From: Elysia chlorotica
Lineage: Eukaryota; Mollusca; Gastropoda; Plakobranchidae
Length of the DNA stretch: 64,000 bases
Reading direction: 5' to 3'
Assembly: GCA_003991915.1 (NCBI GenBank)
Contig: RQTK01000111.1
Location: 475,955 to 539,954 of the forward strand
Part shown: positions 43,590-56,500 of the stretch, one piece after another
Layout: the number at the start of each line of letters is the position of its first letter
How positions within the stretch are numbered: position 1 is the first letter of the stretch
Program-made: the position numbers and the translations under genes
The notes under the pieces: model-generated
Database searches by the model: none
Told to the model about the DNA's origin: nothing
Seen by the model: the letters and a program-made list of their open reading frames with translations, nothing else

Positions 43590-46500
43590 ATCAGAGACCC
43601 GACTAGACTTGCCCACTGAGAAACTCATCCCCCAAGCAATGAAGAAATGTTTTCCAGGATAACAGGCAGCTTGAGGAGAATTGGTTTCAGCAACTCCGAC
43701 AATTCAAACCATCGAACAAGTGAAAAACAGCGACATGGGGACTCTGAGGGGGAATCGTCCCCGTCACGCAGGCAGCGCAACTCTCACCCTGAGAGACACG
43801 CCTACTCCAGGCCTTACTTCCTGCGGCTGTCGAGTGAGGAGGAAATGCTGTCCAGAGACTTCCGAGAGCGGCCGGTGATCGTCTCTAACGAGCCAAGTCT
43901 GATCCCGCTGGGTGCCGGCTATGCAGAGTGAGTTGAAAAATCAGGCAAAAAGAATGAGTGTATCATGTCCAAAGTGTCCAGAAGATTGAGCTAATATGTG
44001 AGACGCTATGGCCTTTTCGGCACAAGTGGTTAATAAAGGGTTTGATCTAGAGCCTCCATCATGTATTCTCCTTTTGTAATGAATATAATCTCTGGTTCTA
44101 GAAACAATTGAATTTTTTCAATCTTTTAAATTATATTTGATGCCCTTTATCACACTTTGAATAGGTCAGAAAATCAAAACTCAGACTTGTGCCTGATTCA
44201 CCTAGGTTTTCTCACATACTCATCACTCTATGATATGAACATCATAAAAAAAAATTTGTGTTCTTTTTCCTATAATTTTTTGCAGGTTGCTGTCTGCATA
44301 TTAATCTTGCTTCTTATGCACTGAAAGCGAGAAATTATCCAAAAAGATGTTAACAGTTATACTGGACACATATGCAGATTTAGAATGAAATGATTTGTCA
44401 AGAAAACGATACATTAGTGATCAACTATAGCAGCACCCGCTGCCGCGGGACCTTGGAAGTATCCCCACATTTATCTCTATATAAGCTCTATAACCTGTGC
44501 GCTGATATGACAGAGCAGGGACAGGCCCAAGCATGGATACAGTGGGAGAGTTTGAGCGAGCTGTAGAGGAAGAAAAAAGAACGGCATTGTTTTGTTTTCC
44601 ACGCCGTGATCTAACCACAGCCGCATAATTTTGGTTTACACTGCTAAAGTGCTCGATTTATCTGTGACGTTTTTTGCCAACCTACCTACCATAAGGGGTT
44701 GGGACTAGGGATGGGGAAGGGATGAGAGGGGTTGGGGGATTGGCTAAAAGCAAGCCCACTGTTTGTGCACTGTGATTCGTAATGTTATCTTACCAGTCAA
44801 GTGGTGTGTGGCTGTGAGAGGCACATGACTATTATAGGCCTAAATTCTAAATCTGCGTGACCAAAGTTACTAAGTCTAGCCTAAGTGAAAGTGTGGGATA
44901 ATTGTAGGTGCTAGTCTGCTACACAAGTTGAACAACCCAAATAAAAGAATGGTCGAAATCAATCAGGGCGAGGAGGAAGGGAGGGGGTGAGATGCGTTAG
45001 GTCTATGTGTGTAGGCACTTGGGCTATGTGGGACTGCAGGCCCTTGTTAATTGTATCGTTCATTTCGGTTGGTTACGATTGTTGATCCCAAAACACATGC
45101 ATGCACTCCTGATTACCACTAGCTATACAATAATGAATGTGAATTTTACAGCATTAATTCCCCTTTGCTTCCCCATTGCGGGAGCATGCCTACAGCGGGA
45201 CGTTTCTTCTGAGCCAGTTCTGTTACAAACTAACAAAGTTGAAATCATGAGCTCTGCCTTAATTCATTTATTAAGCAACATCACCAGCTAAAAATGAGTA
45301 AAGCTTAATGGTGCAAGACTTTTGGTCATTAAAAAAAGACAGAGTAAATAAAGATAAAAAACCTTTACTACAAATTAATGATACCTTGGAGATTTTTAAG
45401 CATTTTTGCCTGTTGAGCTTACTCACGCTTTTCAGCAAGAAGGAAAAACCTTTCAGAAATTACATTCTCTACAAAAACATACTTGTTACCATTATAGGTA
45501 ATAAATGAAAAAGTAACTTTTTGTACATTAAAAAAATTAAACAGATGTATCAATGGTGGCAAGTCAGAGATGAATGAAGATGAAGCTGCAGTCGGGTCTT
45601 TTCACCTGCCGACTCATCCAAATGGTCTGGTGGACACTGCTCGGAATGTAAGTAGTCTACAATAAAAAAATTATATTAATAAAAATTGTTTTCAGATTTT
45701 CATAAAACAACACAATTACACCTGTGACATCTAAGGAACAACAATAAAGTGAATGCACCTAATGATCTATATTTAAAAAAAAAAAAAGAAGAAAAATGGC
45801 CACAATTTTTTATGAACCGTCAAAACTGCTGATCCAATTGACCTGAGAATGTCTATGTGCCTTAGTGACTTCATTTTGCACTCAAGGCATTACAAAGGTG
45901 TATATTTCCACCAAATAATCCATGCTAATTGCCTTACCACTAATTCTCAAAATGCTTTGTTTTCAACAACATCAACAACAACGTAAATAAAAATAACAGC
46001 TGATCAGGCTGGTAAAAGTTATAATGATATTAAAAACATTAAAAACAAGTATGACAATGAAAGGTTATATGGCAATCACACAATGAAGTATTTCATTCAG
46101 AATGAAAAAAAGGATGTCTTAATTATATAGTTAAAGCCTGAACTTTTGTGAGATATGATGTATGATGTGTTTCAGTTCAATACTAACTTTTCAATTTTTA
46201 CTGTACATGGATGCTTCGGGAACTTCAGGAATGTGAAAAAAACAAAAGTTGCATATGTACTATTCACATTTAGTATAATCGTTTGAGGGTTATTACGTTT
46301 GTCCATGTCTATTGGGCAGTCTAATAATCAGTTTTAAGTGACCCTCCCTTAACTTTAAATACAACAGACGACAGTGCGCGTTGCAGTCTTCTGTGTCTGT
46401 TACATCTGTGTGGAGCTACTGGTTTTAATTTCGACTTGAGTGCGTTTCTTTTACAGAGCAACCCCCCCTTAAGCATCATCGGCTGGGAGAGGTCACTGGT

Positions 46501-49500
46501 CAGGATGGTCAATTTCTGATCAATGTCCAAATGGTCTATTAAGTCTGTCTGACCCATGTTTAGTCTGGCTTCTCCTCTCAAACCTAGCCTGGTGTAGCTG
46601 TTTGAGAATAGGCATGTAGGCCTCCATATCACATGATAGAATGAAGTACACTCTGTCTTGAATATGTGTGCATTTTATACAATTATTACCTGTATTCTGT
46701 TGGCAATATGCACAAAAGTAAAGAATGTTCCTGGAGAAATTCAAATTTTGAAATATTTTAGATGTTTTTATAAAAAAAAAATTCCTTTTATCATGTCAAT
46801 GATCGACTAAAAAGGACATTTTGTTCAATTACAATGATTTTCTTTCCTGTCTGACAGATTATGTGTGTTTCTTCTAGTCTCTTTTGCCTGCCTTATGCCC
46901 AATTTTTCTCTATGACCAGTTGGACATGATAGACGTGCAGTACTTCGGCATCTTTGACGGCCATGCGGGCGCAGGGGCGGCTCTCATGGCTGCGGATCAA
47001 CTCATCAACCATTTACAGGCATGTAGGCTCGGCACTGAGAAACTCTTAACTCTATAAAAAGGGAAGAACAATGGCAGTATAATTAATTATTCTATCTCTG
47101 TTGTTAGGTCAACAGTCGCTTTTGTTTTACACTTAGTAAATTTTTTTTTTCAAAACCTTTTCCATCAATTTACACATCCACTTGATGGTTTTAATTTGTC
47201 GAGAAGACGTTTTGAAAATTGTGTCTTGCAACTCGCAGCGCAGTGGGAAACGATGGTCATAAAGAATTGAATTGGGTGAAGAGGAGGTCCGATAGTAGAA
47301 CGCACAGCTTCTTATCGAAAGGTTCAGGGCCTTATTCCCAATCTGGGCGCCTTGGTACCTACTGCTCTGGTGGAGAATCTTTCTTGAGACTTAAATGTTC
47401 AACTAGGAGAGAGCTTCACTTTCTTTGATCAGAGGTTACATTTCAAAACATACATGATGCCCATGAAAGTCAGAAAGTATGAATTTTTCTCGAAAAATTA
47501 AGAATCTGGTAGGAAAAAAAGCATTATGTTTTATTGTCAAAACAGTTTAACAATGAGTTGTTCCGTTAAATAGTATGTAACATGTCAGAAAGAGCAGACA
47601 AAGCTTATTCGAAAGAAACTGTAGACTAGTTACAAAAAGAATTGTAGTTAATAAAAAAACATTTTTTTTTCTGTCTTAGCACCTTAGTGTCTGTAAGATT
47701 GATTTTACTCAGGTAGGGACAAGCTAAGATCATTTGACTGAAGGGTTCTAATTATGCAATTTATTGATTTATTCAAAGAATTTAATTATGAATTTAATTG
47801 ATTTCATGTGGTTTTGTCTGGGGGAGTAATAATTCAGGTGCAAAGTTTTAAAACCAAATGCATTTCATTATGCTGAGTAATCATTGCTCAACACTTTAGA
47901 CTCAATATGGAAAAACTTTATAGTTGAATAGTCAAGGGGCGAACTGGCGCAAGCAGTTGAGCGTTGATTTCCCCTCAATCTGTCAGTATATGGCAGTACA
48001 TCAAATTGTCATGTTAGTCTTGGGGATCATCTACAATAGCCTAAATCGTGCTGACGTTGGGACGCTGAGCAACAAACAAACAAAAAACCCTGAATAATTG
48101 TTTCCCTACGTGAACTCCATCTTCCATAACTTGTGTTATTTAACTCTGATTCATCAGGAGAAGCTGGTAGCCATCCAGGATGATTTGTTCCTACGTCTTC
48201 CGAGAGAATCAACAGCATCCAGTTTTAATGACCAGAACTCAAAATCTATAAATATAAACATCAACATGCTTGTCACAGGAGCCCTGGAAACCGCCTTCTG
48301 TGATTTTGTACGGGAAGTTTGTTCACTAATTTGGTTTTTATGACAAATAAGAGAATGGATTGCAAGTGATTTCAGTCCAACCTTAGTAAGATGTATGAAT
48401 TTTATTTATCTCTTCACAGATTCTGTAAGGCTTTCTAGTTGTTTGTAATATCAGATATACATCAATGTCTTTATCTTTGCTAACCACACATCATTGAGTG
48501 TAAAATACCAAGCCTATCTTTACTTTTTCTCATCATGCTGTTCACCTGTTGAGTGTTCTGGTATGCTTTGTACCGATACTATCCATTTTGAAACCATAAG
48601 TATCAAAACTTTGACCTTTTTTTAAAATTTTCACAAATACCCATGAAAAATTTAACACCTTTATTTGGTTTGGAGCGTACCGGTACTCAGAAAAATTAAT
48701 TAATTATTCTTTTCAAAAAAGTTTTGAAATTTCTAATATAGCAGAAGCTCTCTGAAGGAATTTCATTTGTTTTCAAACAATATTGTTTTTCATATGCATA
48801 AATCAAAATAGTTTGATTTGTATCGTAAAAAAATAAAAATAAAAACGAACTACTTGTCTATCAACAAGGATGAACATATAGCAAGAGAGAAGAACATGTT
48901 CAACATCTCGGGGGGGTGTGCAGCTGTAGTGGTGCTCATCATGATGGACCGAGTATATGTGGCCCATGCCGGAGACTGCAGGTAACAAGTTAACCATTAG
49001 GTCCCTCCCCATATTGTTGTTGTAAGTGCTGTCTATCTAGAATTATTTGGGCTTTAGCCCTTCTGTCCAATGTCATTTTCTAGTATCTGTAAATTTGTTT
49101 AAGCTGTTGGATGTATAATTGATTTTGTCTTTGGTTGGATTAGAGGTGAGAAAGGGAGATCTTATTTTATTTAGGGGTTTTCTGCACAAGAAGTGCCTGT
49201 CGACAGCCTTATAGAGAGAGTCACACAGACACAGCAGGCACATTTAAGAAGCGGATTAAGTGAGGTAACAAAAATATTTAATTTGCCTCTAATCCCTTGG
49301 TATTCAGTTAGCTCAATGTAGTCTTTCCTAATATAAGGTTTAAAAGCAATTCTCTTGATTGCGACCTGTTGTGCTCATTAGGTTCAGTGGCAGATGTCTC
49401 ACAAACTACAAATTTAAAGGCCATATTTCAACTTTACATTATTCCTAACATTGAAGGGATTGAGGCAGACATACTATTAAAAATCAGTATAAATGAGTAA

Positions 49501-50406
49501 GAAATATCACCAGAGGATGAAGTGCCTTTTGAAGGCTGAAGATCTCTTTGTGTCAGAAATATGAACTAGTTGCGCAGTGGTTAGCAATCAAACACCAACA
49601 TTGGATCCACTGAATGCCGACGTTGTCGGCAAGATTTCGACAATATTGTTGGAAAATTATTTTTAGCTCGAGTAACATCATATTGGCGTGTCGGCAATTT
49701 GCCACTTTATTAGCGGTTAGCAATCAAGCACCTACATTGGATCCACTGAATGCTGACATTGTCTGCAAGATTCTGACAACATCGTTGGAAAATTATTTTT
49801 AGCTTATCAGGAATCTCCGCTATGATCAAACTCTCCACTGTCAGAAAACCAAGAAGTGTATCTATTTCGCATTTAAATAGAGTATGCGCAGTTCGATAAT
49901 TTTTGTTTCGAATTTCTTTTTCTCGTGTTAGGGCCTATTGCTTGAAAACAAACCTTAAAGTTCGTTTTGCTTGTTCAACACCATCTTGTGACCCGCTTTC
50001 TTGAATTTACTGATTATTGTTTATCTCTTTCTTGGCGATTGACTTTCCTTTGTATTAAAGTCATCTTACTCTTGACATCAGTTTGGCCAAGTTTAGTAAA
50101 ATTTGACCCTACCATATTGTTCTCACATAGCCATGCTCTAGATCTAACTCTGAAATTTCTCGGTTGGAGACAGATAGTCGATGACGTCAAGCACTGCAGG
50201 GTTCAGCCGAAAATTCCCCATGCACTGAACTTATGAGATAGTTTGAAAAGAAGTTTAATTCCGATCTATCTAGGTGTAGAAATCTAGGACTAGTTATAAT
50301 CTACCTAAACCTAGATTAAGTCTCTCTCTCCACTCTTTACTTATTTGAATTCGACCATCTTTTTTCCTCTCCCTTTCCCTCTCTCCACAAATTTAGGTTC
50401 CTTCTC

Positions 50407-50483
<77 letters not shown>

Positions 50484-53400
50484 ATCCCTACGTTTTGACA
50501 TATGAAAAAGTTAAACAAAACGGTTAGGGCTCACATGCAGGTGTAATTGGTATTCTAACTCTAAAATTCAACTGTCTAATCGTGCCTCCCACCCACCCTC
50601 ACCTTCCACGCCATAAGAGATTACTCAAAATGTACTGCTTTTGCTAACTCTTATGTAAATTCCTTCTCTCCCTACTCGTGCTTAGGGCTGTTGCTTACAT
50701 AGGAAATGAAAATATCCTAATGGCCAGAGAATTCACCCCAATGACCGACGCTGAAAGAATCCAGGCAGTAGCAAACCTAAAGCCAGACCTGACGTACAGC
50801 TTCTTCAGCGACAATTACTTCCTCAAGCCGTTAAGCAAGAAAGATCTTGGCACTCAGGTCTATTGCCGCCTTCCTCATAGGCATGGCTGGTCAGTAGACA
50901 GTGCAGAAGAAAATTTGATGGTTTTGAATTTTTACCGTAATCCTCTGATTATTAATCCATATTCCTCAATCATTTTTTTAGAAAGTGATTATTCATGCGA
51001 GAAATTGTAGTGTCAAATGTGATTCATTTTGTCAAGTGAACTTCATTTAAGTATAAAGACTCCATGTAGAAAATCGCACCTGTATAGACGTTTCTTTTTT
51101 TTGTTGTTTAAATTTTGAAATGTCGTTACAGAAAGTGATTAAAAAAACAACAAAAAAACGGATAAATCAAACGGACGCAAGAAAAATAATGATTTATCAA
51201 AATTCATTTATTATATTCATTTATCATTTTAATCGCACCTGTATAGACGTTTCTTTTTTTCTTTTTTTTGTTGTTTAAATTTTGAAATGTTATTACAGAA
51301 AGCAATTAAAAAAACAACAACGGATAACTGAAACAGACGCAAGAAAAATAATGATTTATCAAAATTCATTTATTATATTCATTTATCATTTTAACTTATT
51401 CATCTTTTCTCTCATTGTATTTTCACCCACAGAGATTTTAAATACTTCATGTAAAAGTATATAGACATGAAAAGAGGAGGAAAACACATAATTTTTTTTT
51501 TTTTGCACACATGCATGTTTCAACATATTTTATTGTGGATAAACAATCTTTCAATAACTTGTATAATCATATAATAAAATTATTTTCTGAGTGTTGTTTT
51601 ATAGATAGACTTTAACAAGCCTCATTTAATATTTCATTTTGAGATAAATTATATGAAAAAAGCAGTGCAAATGAAGGAATAAGAATACAATAAACTTTCT
51701 TACACTCTTTTTTTAGGTAGAGGTTTAACATGCCTTGTCTATTTCTGTGATTTTAATGCCTTATAATGGATATGCCTTTATTTAATATCAGGTACTACAA
51801 AGAGGTCACAGAGGAAGATCTGTCTAAACCAAGCTTAGTGACTGGACACGGAAAGTTTGTAAGTGTTAGACACTTAGGAAAATTATGTATTGAAGTTCAT
51901 TAATAAGAAAATTAATTTAAAAATGTAATATTTGGTTAGTTTTACATCCCCTTCAATTCACTCTACACACTCTATACAGAGACAGGATCGCTAGCTGAGA
52001 TTTAAACTTTAGTCCATAGCACTAAGTTATATAGGACTCTTACTTAGGTTTTAAGCTTTTATGCATGTGTTATAAGTTACGGCAATCCTTAGTGAGAATA
52101 ATTTGAGTACATTTCTATGTCTCAGTTTGTCCTAAATTTTTTTTTTCATTGATGATCTTTGCGCCAATTGCTGTTGACATAATGATGTAAACACTTATTC
52201 TGCTTTTCTGAGAAGAAAAAATTTGTTCAGGATCTATTTTTACGGACGTGTGAAATGAGGGGTTTATAAAAAAAAAAGGGGGGGGGGGAGGGGGGGGGGA
52301 AGAGTAGTTGTAGTAGTTGAGTTGGTTTAATGTCCAACGTCAGCACTATATAGGCTATATTGTGGACGGACCCCAAGACGGATATCTGACAATTTTATGT
52401 TCTGCTACTCAGAAGACGCGGCAGGGTATCATGACTCCTGTCTCAGCTGGTCACATTAAACTGACACTGATCCAACCAGTACGGGGCGAAAAAAATCGCC
52501 AATGTTCTACCCTAGGGAAAGGATAAAGAATATTATAACACTAATTTATAAATTTTAATTATATTTTTGTTTTATGAAAAAAAAACATTCAGACAATAAA
52601 GAACATAAAGTCTTTTATTTCATGTTGCAACCTACCTTCATAAATTTTAGAGAATTCCCAAAATAGTGGGCACACAAGGAATGGGCCTTAAAACCAGCGA
52701 TGTGAAGAGGTTATCCCACCGACCATTGACTATAATTATTTGTGTCTCGGAGAGATTGTTCACTTATGTAGTAGTACTGGATAAGTGGCATAAAAGGAAG
52801 ATACAAAAACTACACGTTACATTTTGTTCATAACTACAAGAAAAAATTATCAGCGACATAGATGACCAGTTCATATCTATTTACCACAGCAAACATTGGC
52901 CAGTATGTGTGGTTTGATTGATCCTGCACAGTAGAAAGGTCTAGGATAAATATTCCGGAGTAAAATTTTTTTTTGTGGAAGATTTAAATATTAATACATT
53001 GTCCCAAATACAGAAAAAATTTTTATGGAAGTAAAAGTGAAATTTATAAAAATCAATTTTGTTTAGCCATTATATTGTAAGCTAGAGACAAATGAAACAA
53101 ATACATAGATAACTGGCATTGGCCATGTGCATTTGATGACTATGGTTTCTGTGAAAAATTTCAATGAAAGATAAATAAACCTTTGTATTTTATGACTTCA
53201 TGAATCAAATGAGAAGAATCAATTTTACCAGATAGGGTAATCCAGGAAAGCAGTGGGAGGCCTAGTCCGCGAAAAAATAATGTTCTGCGCTCTTTGATGC
53301 TGATACAGTAGTTAGTTACTTTGTGTACAACAACAAATAGGACAAGTGCCATGGTTTCCACATTTGAGCAAACAGCAACAACATTGTGAAATTAAAGTAG

Positions 53401-53599
53401 GTAAAATCTCCATTATCTTCTCTTTCTCTCTGTCCCAGGTTAGAGTATTGCCTCTTACAGACAGGGCCGTTCAGGAAAACGATGTCTTGGTAGTTGGCTG
53501 TGATGGATTATGGGATCTCCTGACGAATGAGGAAATAGGAGCGACAGTAAAAACATCTCTAGAGCAAGCTAGTCGAGACAAGCTTTTTGGCCAAGACAA
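43590..53599 (+). CDS. PPM1H/J/M-type PP2C protein phosphatase, incomplete
   Basis: Eight exons in phase: 43590-43927 (ATG 43647), 45545-45647, 46920-47018, 48158-48307, 48869-48981, 50686-50889, 51792-51858, 53439-53599. About 392 codons. Family landmarks: GAGYAECINGGKSEMNEDEA, YFGIFDGHAGAGAAL (metal-binding Asp), MLVTGALETAF, NISGGCAAVVV, VYVAHAGDCRAV, REFTPMTDAER and VVGCDGLWDLLTNEE (metal-binding Asp). Expected RGLGD and C-terminal DDIS motifs were not found (see findings). The intron after 47018 uses a GC donor. Human PPM1H is 514 aa, so roughly a quarter is missing. A 7-codon upstream ORF (43639-43662) overlaps the start. Role by family: Mn/Mg-dependent Ser/Thr phosphatase; PPM1H acts on Rab GTPases in mammals. 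Gene versus pseudogene is undecided. Confidence 0.85.
43928..45544 (+). other. Intron 1 of the phosphatase gene
   Basis: GTGAGT donor and ACAG acceptor. A GC-richer patch at 44440-44640 was looked at for an RNA gene or promoter and none was recognised. No transposon ends were seen. Confidence 0.7.
47940..48075 (+). mobile_element. Diverged SINE copy
   Basis: Plus orientation; TATGGCAGTACATCAAATTG, GTTAGTCTTGGGGATC and a 3' end with CAAA repeats. The head is degraded. It lies in the intron before the 48158 exon. Confidence 0.75.
49579..49805. repeat. Direct repeat, about 90 bp, period about 138
   Basis: The block GTTAGCAATCAA..CATTGGATCCACTGAATG..TTGGAAAATTATTTTTAGCT occurs at 49579-49668 and 49717-49805 with about 10 differences and a 48-bp spacer. 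It lies in a phosphatase-gene intron. The family is unknown. Confidence 0.88.
50399..50482. repeat. (CT)n microsatellite
   Basis: About 40 CT units in the intron before the 50686 exon. Confidence 0.96.
51072..51392. repeat. Tandem duplication, about 159-bp unit
   Basis: Two copies start AATCGCACCTGTATAGACG at 51072 and 51231 and end TTATATTCATTTATCATTTT. Differences are mainly in poly-T and poly-A lengths. It lies in a phosphatase-gene intron. Confidence 0.93.
52278..52302. repeat. Poly-G tract
   Basis: Two G runs of 10 and 9 separated by a single A, in the phosphatase-gene interval that lacks the expected exon; a likely assembly weak point. Confidence 0.8.
52313..52515 (-). mobile_element. 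SINE copy
   Basis: Minus orientation; GTTGAGTTGGTTTAATGTCC through CTGTCTCAGCTGGTCACATT, then a damaged head (TTCTACCCTAGG). B box partly deleted. Confidence 0.85.
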
Positions 53600-56500
53600 G
53601 TATGTAAGGGGGAAGAGGTTATACCAAAAAAAGAGGGATGGGGTGGCGTAGTGGTATGGTAGTGCTACTACTATAAATCAGACTCTGTTTTACGATCAGG
53701 ATGCCTTGCTCCCTCCCCTCCCTACAGCGATAAGGGTGCCATAGTCCTGGGGTACAGCATCCACTTCTAAGGTAAGAGGTTCATGTTTCAAGCCCCACTA
53801 TGGCAATTTGGTTTGCTACTGGTTGTGTTGGTGTGAGTGTAATGTGACCAGCTGAGGCATAAGTTGTATCTTCACACTGCCTCTGTGTGGCAGAACTTAA
53901 AATTCTTAGACATTAGTTTTGGATCTAGTCCACAATATAGTCTATATAGTGCTAACGTTAGACTCTAAGCAATAAAACAAACTATCCTAACAGCTTGCAG
54001 AGGGATGCGATAGTCATAAATTATATCAAAAGAATAGTTTGATTCGGCTAATCCATAGCAGCACTCTGGACATCAACAAGGTTTAAAGCTAGAATTTTGT
54101 TAAGTGTGTTCTCTGGCTAATTGTAGTATAAATTATCTTAGAGGGAACTTTTTTTTTAAAAACCTGTGTATTTGGCGAAGTAGTGGCATTATCTTAAGCA
54201 GGTTTAAAGCAGATTGTGATAGGAGACCACTATACTATAGTAAATGTAAGCATTAGGAGGTATGCTAGATTTACTTTACTGAAAAAAATTACATGTATAT
54301 ACAATGTGTGAAACAAAATATTATCTAGATAAGATAATGTTTAAAAAAATGGTGCTCTTTTTTTTTTTTTTTTAAACAAATTTGACAACAAAATTACAAG
54401 GAAAGTGAACATGTACAAGAAACAAGTGGAGAAAAACTAATTTGTGTGTTAAATTTTTATTATAATTATGAACAAAAAATTTTTTTCCCTGTTAAAAACA
54501 GGACAGTTTTACAGTGCATTTAAATTTTTTCAATCTTTTGGATAAAATAAAATAAACTGCTTGACAAAATTGAAATGATCAGGATACAAATAGAAACCGT
54601 GTAAAACCCCTACAAGTAATTACTTACTCCATGTTTCACAGAGATAAATGTTTAATTTTTTACTTGATTTGCTCCTGCACATTCCCCATCCCCCCTCCTG
54701 AAAAAAGGACTTATCAATTTAAATAGTGCCCCTCAAGCTTTTCTCAGTACTTTATTACAAAAATGAGTTTAAGTAATAAATAGGATGGATCAGTCCACAT
54801 GCCGTGATAGCTTATACAATGATTATTATAGGTCAATTAAACTATTTTAAAGATGAAATTTGGTTTAAATTCTACTCTTTAGACTACCCTAAGATAACCT
54901 TTTATTATAGAATGAGTATACCATAGCTACACATGAAACTTACTACATGTGAACTTTAGATTTTTGTTCCAATCAACTTCTTCTTTGTTTGTGTAAATAA
55001 AGTTTCAACGTTCAGTATCAAATAAGTATATATTTATGTGTTTTATAAAATAAGACTGTATGTAAGCCATGCATTACAGAGCAGAATTCATCTCCCATTT
55101 GAGCCACATACTAAATGTGAGACAGGCATACCATCTTCAGCCTAAGCTTATTGCAATTTACAATGTTGCTAAGAAAAAGCAATTTCAAAATAAAGAGAAA
55201 CTACAGGGTGATGATAAATTCTTTATATGTAATAATAATACACACACATAATTTAGAAAAAGATAAATAAATGTTGCATTTACTTTAAACAGAAAAATAG
55301 GCAATTGTAATGTATAACATAAAGGCCTAATATAATACGCCTTCACATTTTTTTACAGGGTGTAAAAAGAAAAATAATAGCTTAACTTTATACATTGTGG
55401 AAAGAACATATCAATTTCTCATATTTCACCTGGGCGCTTAATCTCCAACAGTCGCATTATTGCTTTTTTTTTTTAAACACAGGAGACTAAGAGAGGGTAT
55501 GGAAGGTCAGGCTAGTTTCTCACCAAAGTCCAATCTCAATCTTACAAACTCAAATATCCAAATACATGATGTGTGTTTCAAGTGATAAATACAATACCAA
55601 AAAAAATGGAGACTTTATTATAAATTCTTTTTGAATCAAGTTAGCAGAACAAAAAATACAATATTTAAAAATCATCAACCTTCATTTTAAATACAAGCAA
55701 TACTACACACACACATAGCCGATTTCCTTTTCACCAGCAAGCATATCATTATTTTTCGAAAATAATTATTGAAATATTGCTGTGGATAAATCAGCCAGCT
55801 ATTCTTTTATTTTGTGTCTTGTTCTGCCCTCTGACAATCATGATGCAAATTTCTTTGTTTGACAAAAATCAATATTAAGATATTAAATGGTATTCAGTCT
55901 TTGAAGCTCTTGGTACATTTCTAAAGATAATAAGATAATAGTCTTGGGATATACATTTTTGAGAAGATTGATACACACTTGCATAGTCAAGTCTTTTTTC
56001 CAAAGATAATGTAATTATATATTATTTCATGTACATATAACAAATTTAAATTATTCATTGTTTTGGTAAGGTAAACATCACGAACAGAAACAGGTACAGG
56101 TACACATGTATTATGAATTAAAATAAATGACATAAAAAATCTGATGCGCTCATTTTGCCTCGTGCGAAAGATCTGAAACTTTTTTTTTTCTTTCATGCGG
56201 TTATTAATCTAAGTATCTACTTAAAGAATCTCCTCAAGAAAGAGTATAATTATTTTGGTACTTTTTGAGGAAATCTAAGAATAAATGTACATATAGTGAT
56301 TTCAATTTAATGACACTAAATAATGAGTCTCTATTAATGTCACAGAAAATATGTAATTCACTAGGAAATTGCGTGGACATACAAAAACCAAAACAAGAAA
56401 TCATGTGATCAAGTAAAAAAAAAAAAATTGAACTTTCTAGCATAGTTTGATAAAGCAAAAAAAGTAAAAAAATACACATGCACCAAAGCTATTGTTTGAA

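Noticed and set aside
44440-44640. snRNA gene or internal promoter in a GC-richer patch
   Set aside because: No snRNA sequence landmarks and no matching promoter elements could be identified.
45007-45291. 94-codon ORF in a phosphatase intron
   Set aside because: No domain, no splice support and ordinary random-ORF length.
46321-46744. Overlapping minus-strand ORFs of about 100 codons
   Set aside because: No recognisable domain; possibly old repeat sequence, but ends could not be defined.
52651-52760. Missing phosphatase exon (IVGTQGMG reading frame)
   Set aside because: Acceptor and phase fit and the words loosely resemble IGVTRGLG, but the invariant Asp and the following sequence do not match, so it was not added to the gene.
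55483-55585. Terminal exon of the phosphatase gene
   Set aside because: A good pyrimidine tract, compatible phase and a stop codon are present, but none of the C-terminal PP2C motifs.
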